Assembly: GCA_003024785.1 (NCBI GenBank)
Contig: PUQB01000189.1
Location: 1 to 64,000, forward strand
Source of the DNA: Selaginella tamariscina
Taxonomy: Eukaryota; Streptophyta; Lycopodiopsida; Selaginellales; Selaginellaceae
Direction: 5' to 3'
DNA length: 64,000 nucleotides
Numbering within the stretch: the first letter of the stretch is position 1; each line of letters starts with the position of its first letter. A program made the position numbers and the translations under genes. Positions 10,827 through 22,079 of the stretch are shown here, piece by piece. The notes under the pieces are model-generated. The model searched no databases. It saw only the letters and a list, made by a program, of their open reading frames with translations, and was not told the DNA's origin.

Positions 10827-11464
10827 TTTTCAAGTTTCAACTTCAGGCCAACTTCTCGAAATCGATCAAGAACGCGCCGTACATCACGAATGTGATCCTC
10901 CCAAGAACCAGACCCATGAATGAGCACATCGTCGATAAAATCGGCAGTGATATCAGGCATATCGGAAAGAAGCTCATCCATCATGCGTTGAAAGGTGGCA
11001 GGAGCTGAAGTCAATCCAAAAGGCATGACCAAAAACTCGTAAAGACCAAATGGTGTCCGGAAGGCCGTTTTTGGAATATCCTCCTCAGCCATAGGAACCT
11101 GCCAATATCCTGATGCCAAATCCAACTTAGTAAACCATCGACTCTGACCCAAACGATCTAATAGATCGGCAGAGTTCGGAAGTGGATAGACATCTTTGAT
11201 GGTAACATCGTTAAGAGGTCGGTAATCCACACAAAATCGGAGAGATCCATCAGGCTTGGGAACCAAATGAGGTTCACATGCCCATGGACTCCGTGACGGA
11301 CGACACACTCGTTTACCAATCATATCAGTAACAGCTGTTCGCATGGCTGATAACTCCTTTGGTGACCTGCGTCGAACCGGGACTTTGAAAGGCTTTGCAT
11401 TGCCGGTGGGTATACAGTGTCGAGTCTTCACACGTGCACCTTGGGACAGATCAAATTTGAACAA
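10619..11464 (-). CDS. Gypsy reverse transcriptase
   Basis: This 281-residue open frame covers most of the reverse transcriptase: PHLVPKPDGSLRFCVDYRPLN, then KLDLASGYWQVPM, FGLTSAPATFQR and the catalytic FIDDVL (the YxDD position). It copies element RNA into DNA. It is the best-kept part of the element but is cut off from the protease upstream and RNase H downstream by frame changes, so it is a fragment of a pol polyprotein. Confidence 0.9.
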   Translation of the reverse strand: MFKFDLSQGARVKTRHCIPTGNAKPFKVPVRRRSPKELSAMRTAVTDMIGKRVCRPSRSPWACEPHLVPKPDGSLRFCVDYRPLNDVTIKDVYPLPNSADLLDRLGQSRWFTKLDLASGYWQVPMAEEDIPKTAFRTPFGLYEFLVMPFGLTSAPATFQRMMDELLSDMPDITADFIDDVLIHGSGSWEDHIRDVRRVLDRFREVGLKLKLEKCVFGSTDTTYLGYRISREGLQVDPMKLRAVREFPRPVQYRKSSVSWARCSTWVDSSIISLIELPLFGS

Positions 11465-11990
11465 ACTTGCATACTGTTTTAAGTTGTTCGATGCAGTGTG
11501 CTCGACACTCAGGTGACGGATCCGGCATTTGAACCTGTTGAGATGAACACCACCCCAAGACCGGAATCAAAGGAGCTGTATGCGTGATACAAACAGCAAC
11601 AAACTTCTCTGGACGTAAAGGAACAGACTGCAAAGACACAGACTCCAAGCGTAATACAGGAGGAGAGAGTGAAAAATCACATGTACCTTTCGACTGCTTT
11701 AACCAATCACATCCCAGAATGATGTCAAAGACCTGGGAAGGGACAACCCTAAGAGACCCAGAGGGAAACTTACAGTTGGCACCCATAACCAGCGTAGTCG
11801 AAGTGGTGTACTGTGATACTGCACGAGACTGCCCATTACCATATAAAATGTGCAAGACCTTATCTGCTCGTCTCAAGGGTAATGAGCACCGATGCGCCAG
11901 AGAAGTAGTTATGGAAGACATACTGATCCTGTATCCACAAGTACTGTGACTGAAACATCATTCACTCGTGCAGAAAATGTGAAAACTGGA
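11451..11990 (-). pseudogene. Gypsy aspartic protease region
   Basis: VLVDTGS, the active-site Asp loop, sits at the end of the gag-side frame near 11920-11940. The matching second half, IILGCDWLKQS, is near 11720-11760 in the next frame. Together they form one retropepsin domain split by a frameshift. It would cut the element's own polyprotein. Confidence 0.8.
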
Positions 11991-13158
11991 TGATTTGGTG
12001 GAACTTGCAACCCTTGATATGCATAGCGGAAAAAAATGGAGGTGGAGTTTCCATCGCACGGGATCCCTCCGTCGCCCGTACGATTACTGGTTTTCCGCAA
12101 CAGATCCACCCGCAAGAGAAGCGTCATCATCTGGAAGCTCATCATCAGACATAATGGCCGCCACAGGTACACCATCCGGAACATATGGTCGCCAGCCTGG
12201 ATGTGGTGGACGCCAATCAGGATACACATCGCATGCCCGCCAAGTATGTCCAGGTGCCCAACAGGCCCAACAATGAACTTGATTGGGTTGACCTGCATTG
12301 TTCCGATTCCTCCTGTCACGAATCCGTGGATTTTGACCACCACGGGCAGGAACTGGAGCAGGTGCAGGACGATTTCGTGGAGGTGGTCCACGGGGTGGGC
12401 CCCGAGGTCGACCACGAAAGGCTTGTCGTGCGGGCACATATGCAGCAGCATCAACCTCCATTGGATCAGCACGCTGAATAGAGGAGCAGGTAACCCAAGG
12501 GGAACACGGCCCTCACCAGGCACCAACTCAAAACGTTGAGCTAGTGCAAAAGCTTCCTCCAATGTGGTAGGACGAAGAGCCCGAACGAATCGAACAAGTT
12601 CGGGTCGCATAGTTGGCCATAACATACCGAGCTTAATGGGCTCAGGCATGTTAGGATATGCACGCCGAACTAAATCCCCGAACCTAATACTGAACCGCAT
12701 AACAGACTCACCAGGATGTTGTCGTATCGCATGCAGTTGTTGGAAAGCATCATCTGAATCCTCAACTTTGCCAAACGTACGTTTGAGGCATTCCGTTAAC
12801 CGATTACTATTGGCTTGAATCTCCGCAGCCAATCCATTATACCACTTGAGCGCAGGGCCTTCCAAACATGTAGGGAATTCTCTGAGAGCACGGGCTCATC
12901 CCAACCATGGTAACGAACAATGACTTGGAAATGATCAAACCAGTGGTATACATCATCTCCCGGATCACCACAAAAAGATCGGGGTCGAACCCTCGGATTT
13001 GTGGCTGTGAAGAAGACAAAGGAGCACTAGAAGCAGATCCCCGGCAGGAGGCTCAGGCGGGGAAGATGAGGACGAACCCTCAACAAAGCGCTTCAACAAC
13101 TTCGTTTGTGCATCAATAGCAATAATGCTAAAAGTCGTCTCCATATTCATTGTCATGG
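11950..13158 (-). pseudogene. Gypsy gag with CCHC zinc knuckle
   Basis: The capsid-like region reads GPALKWYNGLAAEI, then GESVMRFSIRFGDLVRRAYP (12865-12500), a Retrotrans_gag pattern. A zinc knuckle CWACWAPGHTWRAC (C-x2-C-x4-H-x4-C) lies in another frame at about 12250-12290. The N-terminus is probably near 13158, in a third frame. Three frames mean at least two frameshifts. Confidence 0.85.
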
Positions 13159-13209
13159 AAACAAGAAAAGGAAGAGACAAAAGAAAGGGATACCCAACTT
13201 CTCCACCAA

Positions 13210-13411
13210 TGAGAAAGCTGATATATTCAAGATGTCAGATTTCATTCAATTACAAAAACCCTGCTTATATATAGGAGACATCCTGCCATGGCATACATGC
13301 GACACATGGCGCTGACACATGGGGGCCAGATCACCACCCATGTGTCACTACGCATGTGTGTATATACACATGTGTATATACGGTATGTTACCTAATATAC
13401 AGTATCTTACA
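13210..13411 (-). repeat. 5' LTR of the gypsy element
   Basis: It is the 202-bp partner of 8506-8707 and ends TG...CA in element orientation. The downstream sequence (TTGGTGGAGAAGTTGGG) is the expected primer-binding position, but I could not match it to a common plant tRNA primer site. Confidence 0.9.
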
Positions 13412-13582
13412 CCTCTTATTAAACATATTAATAAATAATATAATATAAGCATAGAATTATAAAAATAAGCATATTAATAAATAATATAATATAGCATAGA
13501 ATTATAAAATAAGCATATTGATAAATAATATAATATAAGCATAGAATTATTAAAAATAAGCATATTAATAAAAATGTAACAG

Positions 13583-14769
13583 TGGAGCAAGATGGACTCG
13601 AACCAGCTACATCCAATATTTGCTCATGGAAGTACATTGGGGCTATATGAAATCCTCGTGGGAAGACCTTACTTATGTGACTTAGTTGTAGAGTCTGTGG
13701 TTGAGTGCTTTTTCATTGAGGATTCTAAACTCCTCTCGCTTCTTCAATTTGAACCAAACGTGGAACAGTTATTCTGGCAGGTATGTTATAAAATATTTAT
13801 TTATAAACATAGTTTTACAAGTTTAAATTGTACTTGATATATTTTATTAACAAATATTTTATTTAATTATATAGGAGAGCACTCTTGCTGTGTCAAAGAT
13901 AATACTGACCAAGAGTTTAGAATAACTGCCTATACATGAGCTGAGGTCACTCATTCAGACCTCGCGAAGTTATCGAACTACGACCTGGTAATTATTATTA
14001 AATTTATTATATTAAATATAGATCAAATAAATTATAAGTTATGCACAAGTTTTAAGTTTGACATTCTGTTTAAAACAGGTGCACCTTCTGCAATAATATT
14101 TGCAAATCCACATCCTGGTAACATACACATACATTTTACTTACACATCGTTAATAATATATATACATTTTGCCTTAAGACGTATCTGACCTGTGTGTGGT
14201 GTGAGAGAGAGAGAGAGAGAGAGAAATCACTCACCACCTTAGATAACTTGTATGTCAATATTGTACAGATTCTACAAGTGCTGGAGTGTACTATGGAAAT
14301 ATTATAAATATCGAGGCTCGTTCAAGGCTGGTTATTTGTTGAAGAGGTTTCACACACGGCTTCTTCCATGTCCTTACTTCCTCGGAGATCCAGTGTTCGA
14401 AGCCGAGGAAACAGTTTTTATCGGCAAACTATCAGCCCTGTTCATTTCTACGATTTATGCAAATCACACCCACAGTGTGTACACACACATATACACACGT
14501 ATACGGTGCATTATGTATTCATAAAACAGGAGAGAGGGAGTACAGGGCAGATAGTGATGGTTCAGGAAATAACAAGAGAATGGGAGAATATACCAGCATC
14601 CAGTATGCAGAATATTCCAGTACCACGGCCTCTGAGTAGGTCACCAAGGCCGCAAGCTTCAGGTGAGTCGAGTGAGGACGAGGATGAGCACATTGTACAG
14701 ATTGAGTCCCCAAGTAGTCTATTTCATAACACGTTTAATGACAACGTAAGGTGTTTTATATGGTTTTGA
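13583..14769 (+). pseudogene. SOS1: SOS1-like pseudogene alpha, C-terminal exons
   Basis: Five exons continue SOS1. 13583-13780 (WSKMDSNQLHPIFAHGSTLG, LYEILVGRPYLCDLV) is the rest of the cyclic-nucleotide-binding-like domain and ends at a clean donor (CAG|GTATG). 13875-13987 has an in-frame TAA (TTAGAATAA) and a deletion. 14079-14117 has lost most of its sequence. 14269 to about 14454 has lost its donor. 14530-14769 carries the acidic tail and the ESPSSLF motif, matching the SOS1 C-terminal DSPS phosphorylation site region. Several lesions are shared with gamma. The gene is dead and lacks the whole membrane domain. Confidence 0.8.
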
Positions 14770-14789
14770 CGAGTTTTGTATATGGTTAA

Positions 14790-15072
14790 TATAACAGATT
14801 AAGCATGTTCTTTAATGCAAGGTCCTGATGGATAAGTACATACTTACCTTCCAAACCTCTTATGTACACTTGCATTTTATTATTTAACATAAATATAACT
14901 TATAGAATAAATTAGTTAAAATATTATTTAATATAAATGTTACTTAATTCCTTAATGTCTTAAAAACGTTTACAAGCAACGTATACAGATACATACACAT
15001 ATATTAGAATATACTCTATTTGACAGTCAGTGATCCGTAGTTGGATATAAAATTTAAATTTTTTATTAACAC
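14790..15072. repeat. F-box upstream module remnant (left part)
   Basis: The sequence matches the start of the F-box upstream module (atgtacacttgcattttatt, then ttaaaaacgtttaca). It stops at attaacac, where gypsy copy G2' begins. No F-box gene follows. It shows that an F-box copy once stood, or was deleted, between SOS1-alpha and SOS1-beta. Confidence 0.7.
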
Positions 15073-17385
15073 TACCAGAGTTTGGAATATACAAATGTAT
15101 ATTAACCTAAAACCCTAATTTATATATAGGGCGAGTGGTATATATTGAAACCAATTTGATTGTTATTAAAATTTCACTATATTAATAATAATATGTATGC
15201 ATATAGCCATACACGTAGACTTTACATCATCCTCTCCTCTCGAAAAAATGGAAGGTGGTTAGGGTTCTCTAATAGATGGATCTCGATTTATAGGAACATC
15301 GTAAGGAGGCATTTGTGGATATGTAGGTGGCACAACTTATTCTTCACCCCATTGTATAAAATGCTTCAATCGTTGCACATGCATAATCTTTGAAGGATCA
15401 TGTTGAATGTTGTGTCAAACCTCATAAACTTGCAGTCATACCCATTGCAACACTTGATATAGTCCCTTCCACTGAGCAAGGAGATTCTTGACTAAATCAC
15501 ATACCATAAGTTTGGGAAAACGAACTAGCATCAATTCATCCACCTTATACTCCATAGGTGGACAATGATGAGAGTTGTAGCGTCGTTGTTGTCCCACTTG
15601 TACGCGACCCAAGTCTTTTGTAAATTCCGCTTGGACTAATGGAAGAATGCTTCTCACCCAGGACCTAGCATCAACAGCTCGTGACAAGCGAGAAGGTAGA
15701 CCCAACTTCGTCAGCAACACTTAATAATGACTATACAAGAGCTTATATAGTGAAGTACCAATGGGACTCTGTATTTTAGTGACATAAACATATCAAATAA
15801 ATGGTAAATAACCATTTCAATCCGAATGTTGAAAGTTCACATACTTTACAATCATCCCCTTGAAAATCATGATGAACCATTCCCCAAACCATCTGTATGA
15901 ATGATAAGTACTTGTGAAGGTGTGGCGTATCCCCAACCAAGATGTCAAGATATGAAATGCCTTAGCCATAAATGTCAAAGTATTATCCAAGAGAATATGC
16001 TTTGAATAAAATGTTGAAACATGACTTGATTAAGGAGAAACTAACTAACAATAGAGGTAGTTGCACTAGCAAGAGCACCAACTTTCACCCAGCAAGTTAG
16101 GTAGTCAGAAGCAATAATAACATACTCGTTACTAACAGTCGATCACAAAAAAGGTTCTATCAAATCAAACACCACTAACTCAAATAAACGAGAAACTGCA
16201 ATTAACTCCAATCGTCTTTCCGAAGTACACAAGGGAGTATTGCGAGCTTGACACCACACACAACTACACACATACCAAATCAGATCTCTTCGCAACTCTA
16301 GCCAATAGAAAGATCTATGCAACTTCTTAATCATATAATGATGTCTCATGTACCCGCTGAGAACAAGAGAGTCATAGTAAACGTGGAGGAAGTGTGGAAC
16401 GAAGACCGAAGATACCACCAACAGCAAATGATCATTCGCATCAGTTCCCACAAAATAAAGAAGGTCACCCTAAAGGCGATATTGCGAATGTAAGTGCCTG
16501 AAAGGTAAGTCATCATCAAGTAATGTAGGATTTTCAAACCCATCATGAAACTTCAAATTCAAGGCTTAACCTTTTAAACTTCCTGAACCTCATCCAAAAA
16601 TGGTAAATCTAACTCTGCACCTTACGGACACTAAATGTCAAGCACAACAACTGCTGATAATACTCAATCCTTGTCTAAAAAATCTACTAATGCTAGAACA
16701 ATTGGCTCCTTAGAAACAGAAGAAGAGAGAGAGGGTCAAAGAGGAGCTCGAGAAAGAGCGTCAGCATCAATCATGGAACTCCTTGGGTGATAAACAACCT
16801 CGAAGTCAAAATCTAAAGCTTCAAAGCCCATTGAGCATTACAACCGACCAAGTTCGTCCATTTCAATAACAAAGTGAGTGCAACATGATCACCTTCCAAT
16901 AGCGTCCAAGAACCATGCAAGTAGCATAAAGTTCTTTAAAACCCCAAACCGCTGCTAGACACTTCTTTATCGTGGAGTAATTCACCTCTATTAGGTGGAA
17001 CTTATGGTTGATGTACACAATGGGATGTCGTTGATCATGTACACTCATACTCTTCTGCATCAATATGCCCCTAAGACTAATGTCAGAAGCATCCATGTGC
17101 AATACGAAAGGACAAGTTAATCAGGGTATGCCAAAACTAGATAAATATCAACAACTCTTTAAGATTACAAACGCTTACTTGCAATCTTTAGACTAGACAA
17201 AAGATGACATTGATGACTTCAACAACACCCGCAACAGTGTAGTACAATCTGAAAGATGATCCATAAAACGACTAAGATATTGTACCTTGCCAAGAAAGTG
17301 TTACACATCATTCACACACTTCAGCGTATGAAACTTCAGAACTGTAACAAGTTTGTCAAGATCGACTTACAAACCTTTCTATTGC
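15073..17385 (-). mobile_element. Degenerate Ty3/gypsy element G2' (3' part)
   Basis: A left LTR at about 15073-15236 is followed, on the minus strand reading back, by a GPY/F-like region (15720-15436), integrase remnants (16546-16143, with CVWCQARNTPLC and LFELVVFDLIEPF) and RNase H remnants (17102-16863, HMDASDISLRGILMQ). The rest of pol, gag and the other LTR are gone. A deletion joins the element at about 17385 to sequence that in unit II lies beyond the element at 33495. Insertion point and sequence match G2 at 26656. Confidence 0.85.
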
Positions 17386-17832
17386 ATTCCATGCGTAAAT
17401 TCTACTCAACGTATGCTATGGAGAAGGAATGTGATGATAATGGAAGAAAGTAGCTCCAAAAAGGAACAGATGCCTTCCAAGCACAACGACCACACGTAAT
17501 AAAGTTCATATATATTAGATTTATTATAATTAAGCTTATAATTAAGTAAGCTAGCTTTATATAATTTAATTATATACATATCTAACCTATCTACAATAAT
17601 ATTGATTTGTAATAGTGCAATGTTAATATTAATATTATACTATATTGTCATTATTCTCGTTATAGATATATAATATATATTCATACTATATAGAATAAAG
17701 TTGATATATATTAGATTTGTTATAATTTAGCTAAATATAATTTAATTATATACATATCTATTCTATCTATAATATATTAATAAATAATATAAATTAAAAT
17801 AAGCATAATAATAAAAAAATAAAATGTAACAG
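17386..17832. other. AT-rich spacer before SOS1-beta
   Basis: This is a paralog of 33495-33944. The first 110 bp (gcattccatgcgtaaattc onward) are less AT-rich and conserved between the units. The rest is TA-rich. I recognise no gene. Confidence 0.6.
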
Positions 17833-18416
17833 TGGAGCAAGATGGACTCGAACCAGCTACATCCGATATTTGCTCATGGAAGTACATTGGGGCTATATGA
17901 AATCCTCGTGGGAAGGCCTTACTTATGTGACTTAGTTGCGGAGTCTGTAGTTGAGTGCTTTTTCATTGAGGCTTCTAAACTCCTCTTGGTTATTCAATCT
18001 GAACCAAACGTGGAACAAGTTTTCTGGCAGGTATGTTATAAAATATCTATTTAAAAACATAGTTTAAAATGTACTTAATATATTTTACTAATAAGTATTT
18101 TATTTAATTATATAGGAGAGCACTCTTGCTGTGTCAAAGATAATACTTGTTTACGTGGTGAAGTTATTGAACTCCGACCTGGTAATTAAATTATATTAAA
18201 TATAGATTAAATAAATTATAAGTTATGCACAAGTTTTAAGTTTGACATTCTGTTTAAAACAGGTGAAACTAGTTTGTTGCTTGAAGGCTTTGTGAAAACG
18301 GGGAACAGCAATGAAATTATTGCAGCACCTTCTGCAATAATATTTGCAAATCCACATCCTGGTAACATACACATACATTTTGCCTTAAGACGTATTTGAC
18401 CTGTGTGTGTGTGTGT

Positions 18417-18448
<32 letters not shown>

Positions 18449-19000
18449 TCACTCACCACCTTAAATAACTTGTATGTCAATATTGTACAGATTCTACAAG
18501 TGCTGGAGTGTACTATGGAAATATTATAAATATCGAGGCTCGTTCAAGGCTGATTATTTTTAAGCTTGAAGAGGTTTCACACACGGCTTCTTCCATGTCC
18601 TTCCTTCCTCGGAAATCCAGTGTTCGAAGCCGAGGAAACAGTTTTTATAGGCAAACTATCATCCCTGTTCATTTCTACGATTCCCGAAAGGTATGCAAAT
18701 AATACAGATATAATCACGTATACACACACACATACACACGTATAAGTGTATATATTAAACGAATTCATAAAACAGGAGAGAGGGAGTACAGGGCAGATAG
18801 TTCAGGAACATAACAGGAGAATGGGAACCAGAGTTGGATCTTTGCAGAATATACCAACATCCAGTATGCAGAATATTCCAGTACCACGGCCTCTGAGTCC
18901 GCAAGCTTCAGGTGAGTCAAGTGAGGACGAGGATGAGCACATTGTACAGATTGAGTCCCCAAGTAGTCTATTTCATAACACGTTTAATAACAACGTATGA
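17833..19000 (+). pseudogene. SOS1: SOS1-like pseudogene beta, C-terminal exons
   Basis: Exons: 17833-18030, 18116-18181, 18263-18361, 18491-18690 and 18776-19000. This is the best-kept copy. Exon 3 reads LLLEGFVKTGN and APSAIIFANPHP. Exon 4 reads INIEARSRLIIFKLEEVSH and SFLPRKSSVRSRG. The last exon ends DEDEHIVQIESPSSLF and a TGA at 18998. This matches the SOS1 cytosolic C-terminus, including the DSPS-type site that the SOS2 kinase acts on in the family. Exon 2 has lost 73 bp relative to delta, which shifts the frame. The membrane domain and the first half of the nucleotide-binding domain are missing. Confidence 0.8.
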
Positions 19001-19720
19001 TGATGTAAGGTGTTTTATATGGTTTTGACGAGTTTTGTATATATTTTAACAATGGTTAATATAACAGATTAAGCATGTTCTTTAATGGATGAATAATGAT
19101 ATACTTCTATACAGTTTCCGACTTTCCAAACCTCTTATGTACACTTGCATGTTATTATTTAGCATAAATATAACTTAATAAATTAGTTAAAATATTATTT
19201 AATATAAATATTACTTAGTTTCTTAATGTCTTAAAAACGTTTACATACACACGCATATGAAATCCACATTAGCAATATGCTCTCTTTGACAGTCACAATT
19301 AAACTTAACAAAACATAAGCTACATAAAATAATACATAAGTTTTATTACAAAACTAGTAAGTTCCATCCTTGGATATAAAATTTTAATTTTTTATTAATA
19401 CTAAATTATTAAATTAAAAAAGTATAATCATTATGCATGGTGGGGTTTTAAATTATTTTAGTAGAGAATGCATAAATATAGATTAATTTTATTAAATTAA
19501 CTTAACATAATAAATTGTTGTGAGAAAAAAATTATATTTATTTCATTAAGTCAAAACATTTAATTATTATCTTAATATCCAAAATGTTTACCAATATTCT
19601 TTATTATATTAATAATTAATATTAAACTTACTTTAATGATAAGATTGGTGGGAGTGACCCTAGATTATTCTGATTTTTTATAATCGGATCTTTTTAAGTT
19701 TTTAAATGTACATAGTAAGC
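19001..19720. repeat. F-box2 upstream module
   Basis: This is a single-copy version of the module at 2149-3200, collinear from tatattttaacaatggtta (empty site of transposon A, near 19036) to catagtaagctatgg. No gene. Confidence 0.75.
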
Positions 19721-19731
19721 TATGGTTCGTG

Positions 19732-19842
19732 ACGTGGCAGTTTGACCTAGGGTTTTTTCTACGGTTCGTAGTGACGTGGCAGTTTGACTTAGGGTTTGAA
19801 GAAAAAAGGAAACGACGGAAAAAGGTTAGGACAGTATATAAG
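19732..19842 (+). promoter_or_regulatory. F-box2 promoter: paired ACGTGGCAG boxes and TATA box
   Basis: ACGTGGCAG lies at 19732 and 19774, and tatataa at about 19834. The layout is the same as for F-box1, although the gene behind it is frameshifted. Confidence 0.5.
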
Positions 19843-19875
19843 TGCTATAATTGCTAGGGTTTACGTAGGAACAGA

Positions 19876-21148
19876 ATGCGTAGATTTAAAAGGTTCAGAT
19901 GCCCATTAAACTTTGTTCAACGGCTCCCGAGGAGCTTTGTTGTAGGATCTTGGCCGGTTTACCAATAGAGGATTTCAGAACATGTCGGTTAGTTTGTAAG
20001 AAGTGGAGATCCGTAATCAATGCCTCCATGGACATGTGGAAAATCTACCATGAAAAAAGTGTTATGGCGGTGAGGTTCTTGAGAGCCAGAAGGAACCAGG
20101 GCGCGTACCGTATGAAAGCTAACATAGCCCGTGCTTACAGCATCCGTAAGAAGAAGGTTATTACCGTAAACATGCAGTTTCTCATGCCGTACGAGTCTGC
20201 TTTACCAATGGTAGCTGGAGGGGCCTCGTGGGGTGGGGTGTTGTAGATAACTTGAACACGATCGACTTCATTGTGGGGAACCCACTAAGAAGAGAAGAAT
20301 CTGTGCACATCCCGACCCTGCCATCCCTATGCCGGACGGTTACCAAGCCTGTCATGACCACATACAACGAGTTTGATAAGACATTCTTCAGGATCATGTC
20401 TGGTAACTCGCTCTTCGATTCTAAGCTGGGCACTTGGTTGACCATGGAGCATGTATTAGGAACGCTATGTTCCAGTACCTGGGCTGAAGTAAGTGGCGCT
20501 CACTACAACATATCGTTCTCCGGAACGATGTATCAACTTTTGCAGCTCAACTTGGATGCGAAAGGCGAAGTCAAACATCTCTGTTCATGGACACGATTGC
20601 CTGTAGATGACATTGGTGAGGGGGACATGCATGTGATTGAGATTCAGGGGAAGGTGGGTTTCATCAGTGTGAGCGACTTATCAGTGTACAAACTCAATAA
20701 AGACATAGACTGGGAGAGAGTTTCAACTGCACCAGATTGCATCAAGGCATCAGCTAGACCGCATTCTCAGACCAACAGACGCTTACGTGGGCCTCCTGTG
20801 TTCAGCACGTTTGGAAGCCTCACTCTTATTACAGTGGAGAATCGTAACAAGGCCATAATATTTGACTCGTCTAACCTAGAGTGGAAGCGAATTTGCCAGT
20901 ACCAAGGCTTCTCTATACATCCTGGTACGTTCCAAAGGGTACGGGAAGAGGTCTTATTCTTAGAGCTCGATCCAACTGTTGTTCCCCCCTTAACCCATCC
21001 ATACAACAATAATTACACTGCATCCCTAAAGTGTACCTTGTTCACGCACAGTTCAACTTCCTTGGTTTTAGGGCGTCTCGACACTAGGGTTATGGTGACA
21101 CGATTGCCTTGTCCACGGGCACAAAGTATGAAGTTGTACGTGCTTTAG
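19876..21148 (+). pseudogene. F-box protein pseudogene, copy 2
   Basis: The ATG at 19876 corresponds to that of copy 1. A lost C in the run before GAGGAGC (near 19927) shifts the frame in front of the F-box. A lost G in a G-run near 20221 shifts it again. The two open parts are 19899-20246, with the F-box EELCCRILAGLP and RLVCKKWRSVI, and 20228-21148, with the rest of the protein through MKLYVL. The second part lacks the 19-bp deletion of copy 1, so it shows the fuller C-terminus. Use of the internal ATG at 19899 could give a short F-box-only peptide of 115 residues, but I have no evidence that it is made. Confidence 0.75.
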
Positions 21149-21179
21149 TTCCTTTTTATTTAAGTTTCAATGCATTATC

Positions 21180-21200
21180 AAACATTCGTAAGGAAGCATC

Positions 21201-21258
<58 letters not shown>

Positions 21259-22013
21259 GTGTATATTATCAGTGTTACTCATATGTAAATATTAGACACA
21301 AGAATTATCTACCTTGGTAAAGAGAAAGTTAGTATGTATGTATGTAAAAATATGTATAAGTACACACAAAGACGTCACTAATTATCAATATATGTATAAT
21401 AACTGCACACACATTATAGGGTATCTGGGTATAATTATACACAGATCATTCTATTGAAACGCCATTAGAGGTATAAGAAACCCATTAATCTCAATGCAAA
21501 AACTCACCCAATCTGATAAATACGTCACAATTGTATGTAAGTTTCTAGATTTATCCATATAAGTTTTAACACTTGCTCGTATGTCAGTGGCCTCCTAATA
21601 GTTTACACATGTGTGAGAAACACTACACACACACACATACATATATGTGTGTGTATCTATGTATATTGTATGTATGTACGTATGTATGTATATGTGTGCG
21701 CATGTGTGTGTGTGTGAAATCCCATATACACACAATTGGGTCTGTATTTTATATCTACACCATTACATCTTTTTATACATATTCTCATATCATATCGTAT
21801 CGTATCATATCATACCATATCATATATATATATATATAGTTTTGTAATATTGATACATTAAAGTATGGAATGAATGTTGCTTTTGTACAAAAATTGAGGC
21901 TGTGTCTCCTTATTACTAAGTAATCACTTATGTGTATTAATCTACCGAAGCCCATTAGAGGTAAATGTAATATAAGAATCATGTAAAATCGATATATATA
22001 TAACCGTTATGTG

Positions 22014-22047
<34 letters not shown>

Positions 22048-22070
22048 CATAGACATATATAATTCTTGCG
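21180..22070. repeat. Microsatellite belt downstream of F-box2
   Basis: Collinear with 4640-5552. It includes a TG run then a TA run (about 21204-21256), CA and TATG tracts (21625-21715), a CATAT/CGTAT run (21785-21835) and a TA run (22016-22046). Tract lengths differ strongly from unit I. Confidence 0.8.
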
Positions 22071-22079
22071 TTTAAACAC

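Larger units (their letters stand above)
8506..13411 (-). mobile_element. Ty3/gypsy LTR retrotransposon, inserted in SOS1-alpha
   Basis: The element is 4.9 kb and reads on the minus strand: 5' LTR 13210-13411, gag, protease, reverse transcriptase, RNase H, integrase, 3' LTR 8506-8707. The LTRs start TG and end CA in element orientation. The unit II paralog (24985-25000, gtacacctcttattaaac) is the empty site. The flanks show a 4-5 bp duplication of CCTC(T). The order RT-RNase H-integrase identifies Ty3/gypsy; I see no chromodomain after the integrase. Both gag and pol carry several frameshifts, so this copy is probably non-autonomous. Confidence 0.95.

Noticed and set aside
17833-19000. SOS1-beta as a working gene
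   Set aside because: A 73-bp deletion in exon 2 shifts the frame and the membrane transporter domain is absent.
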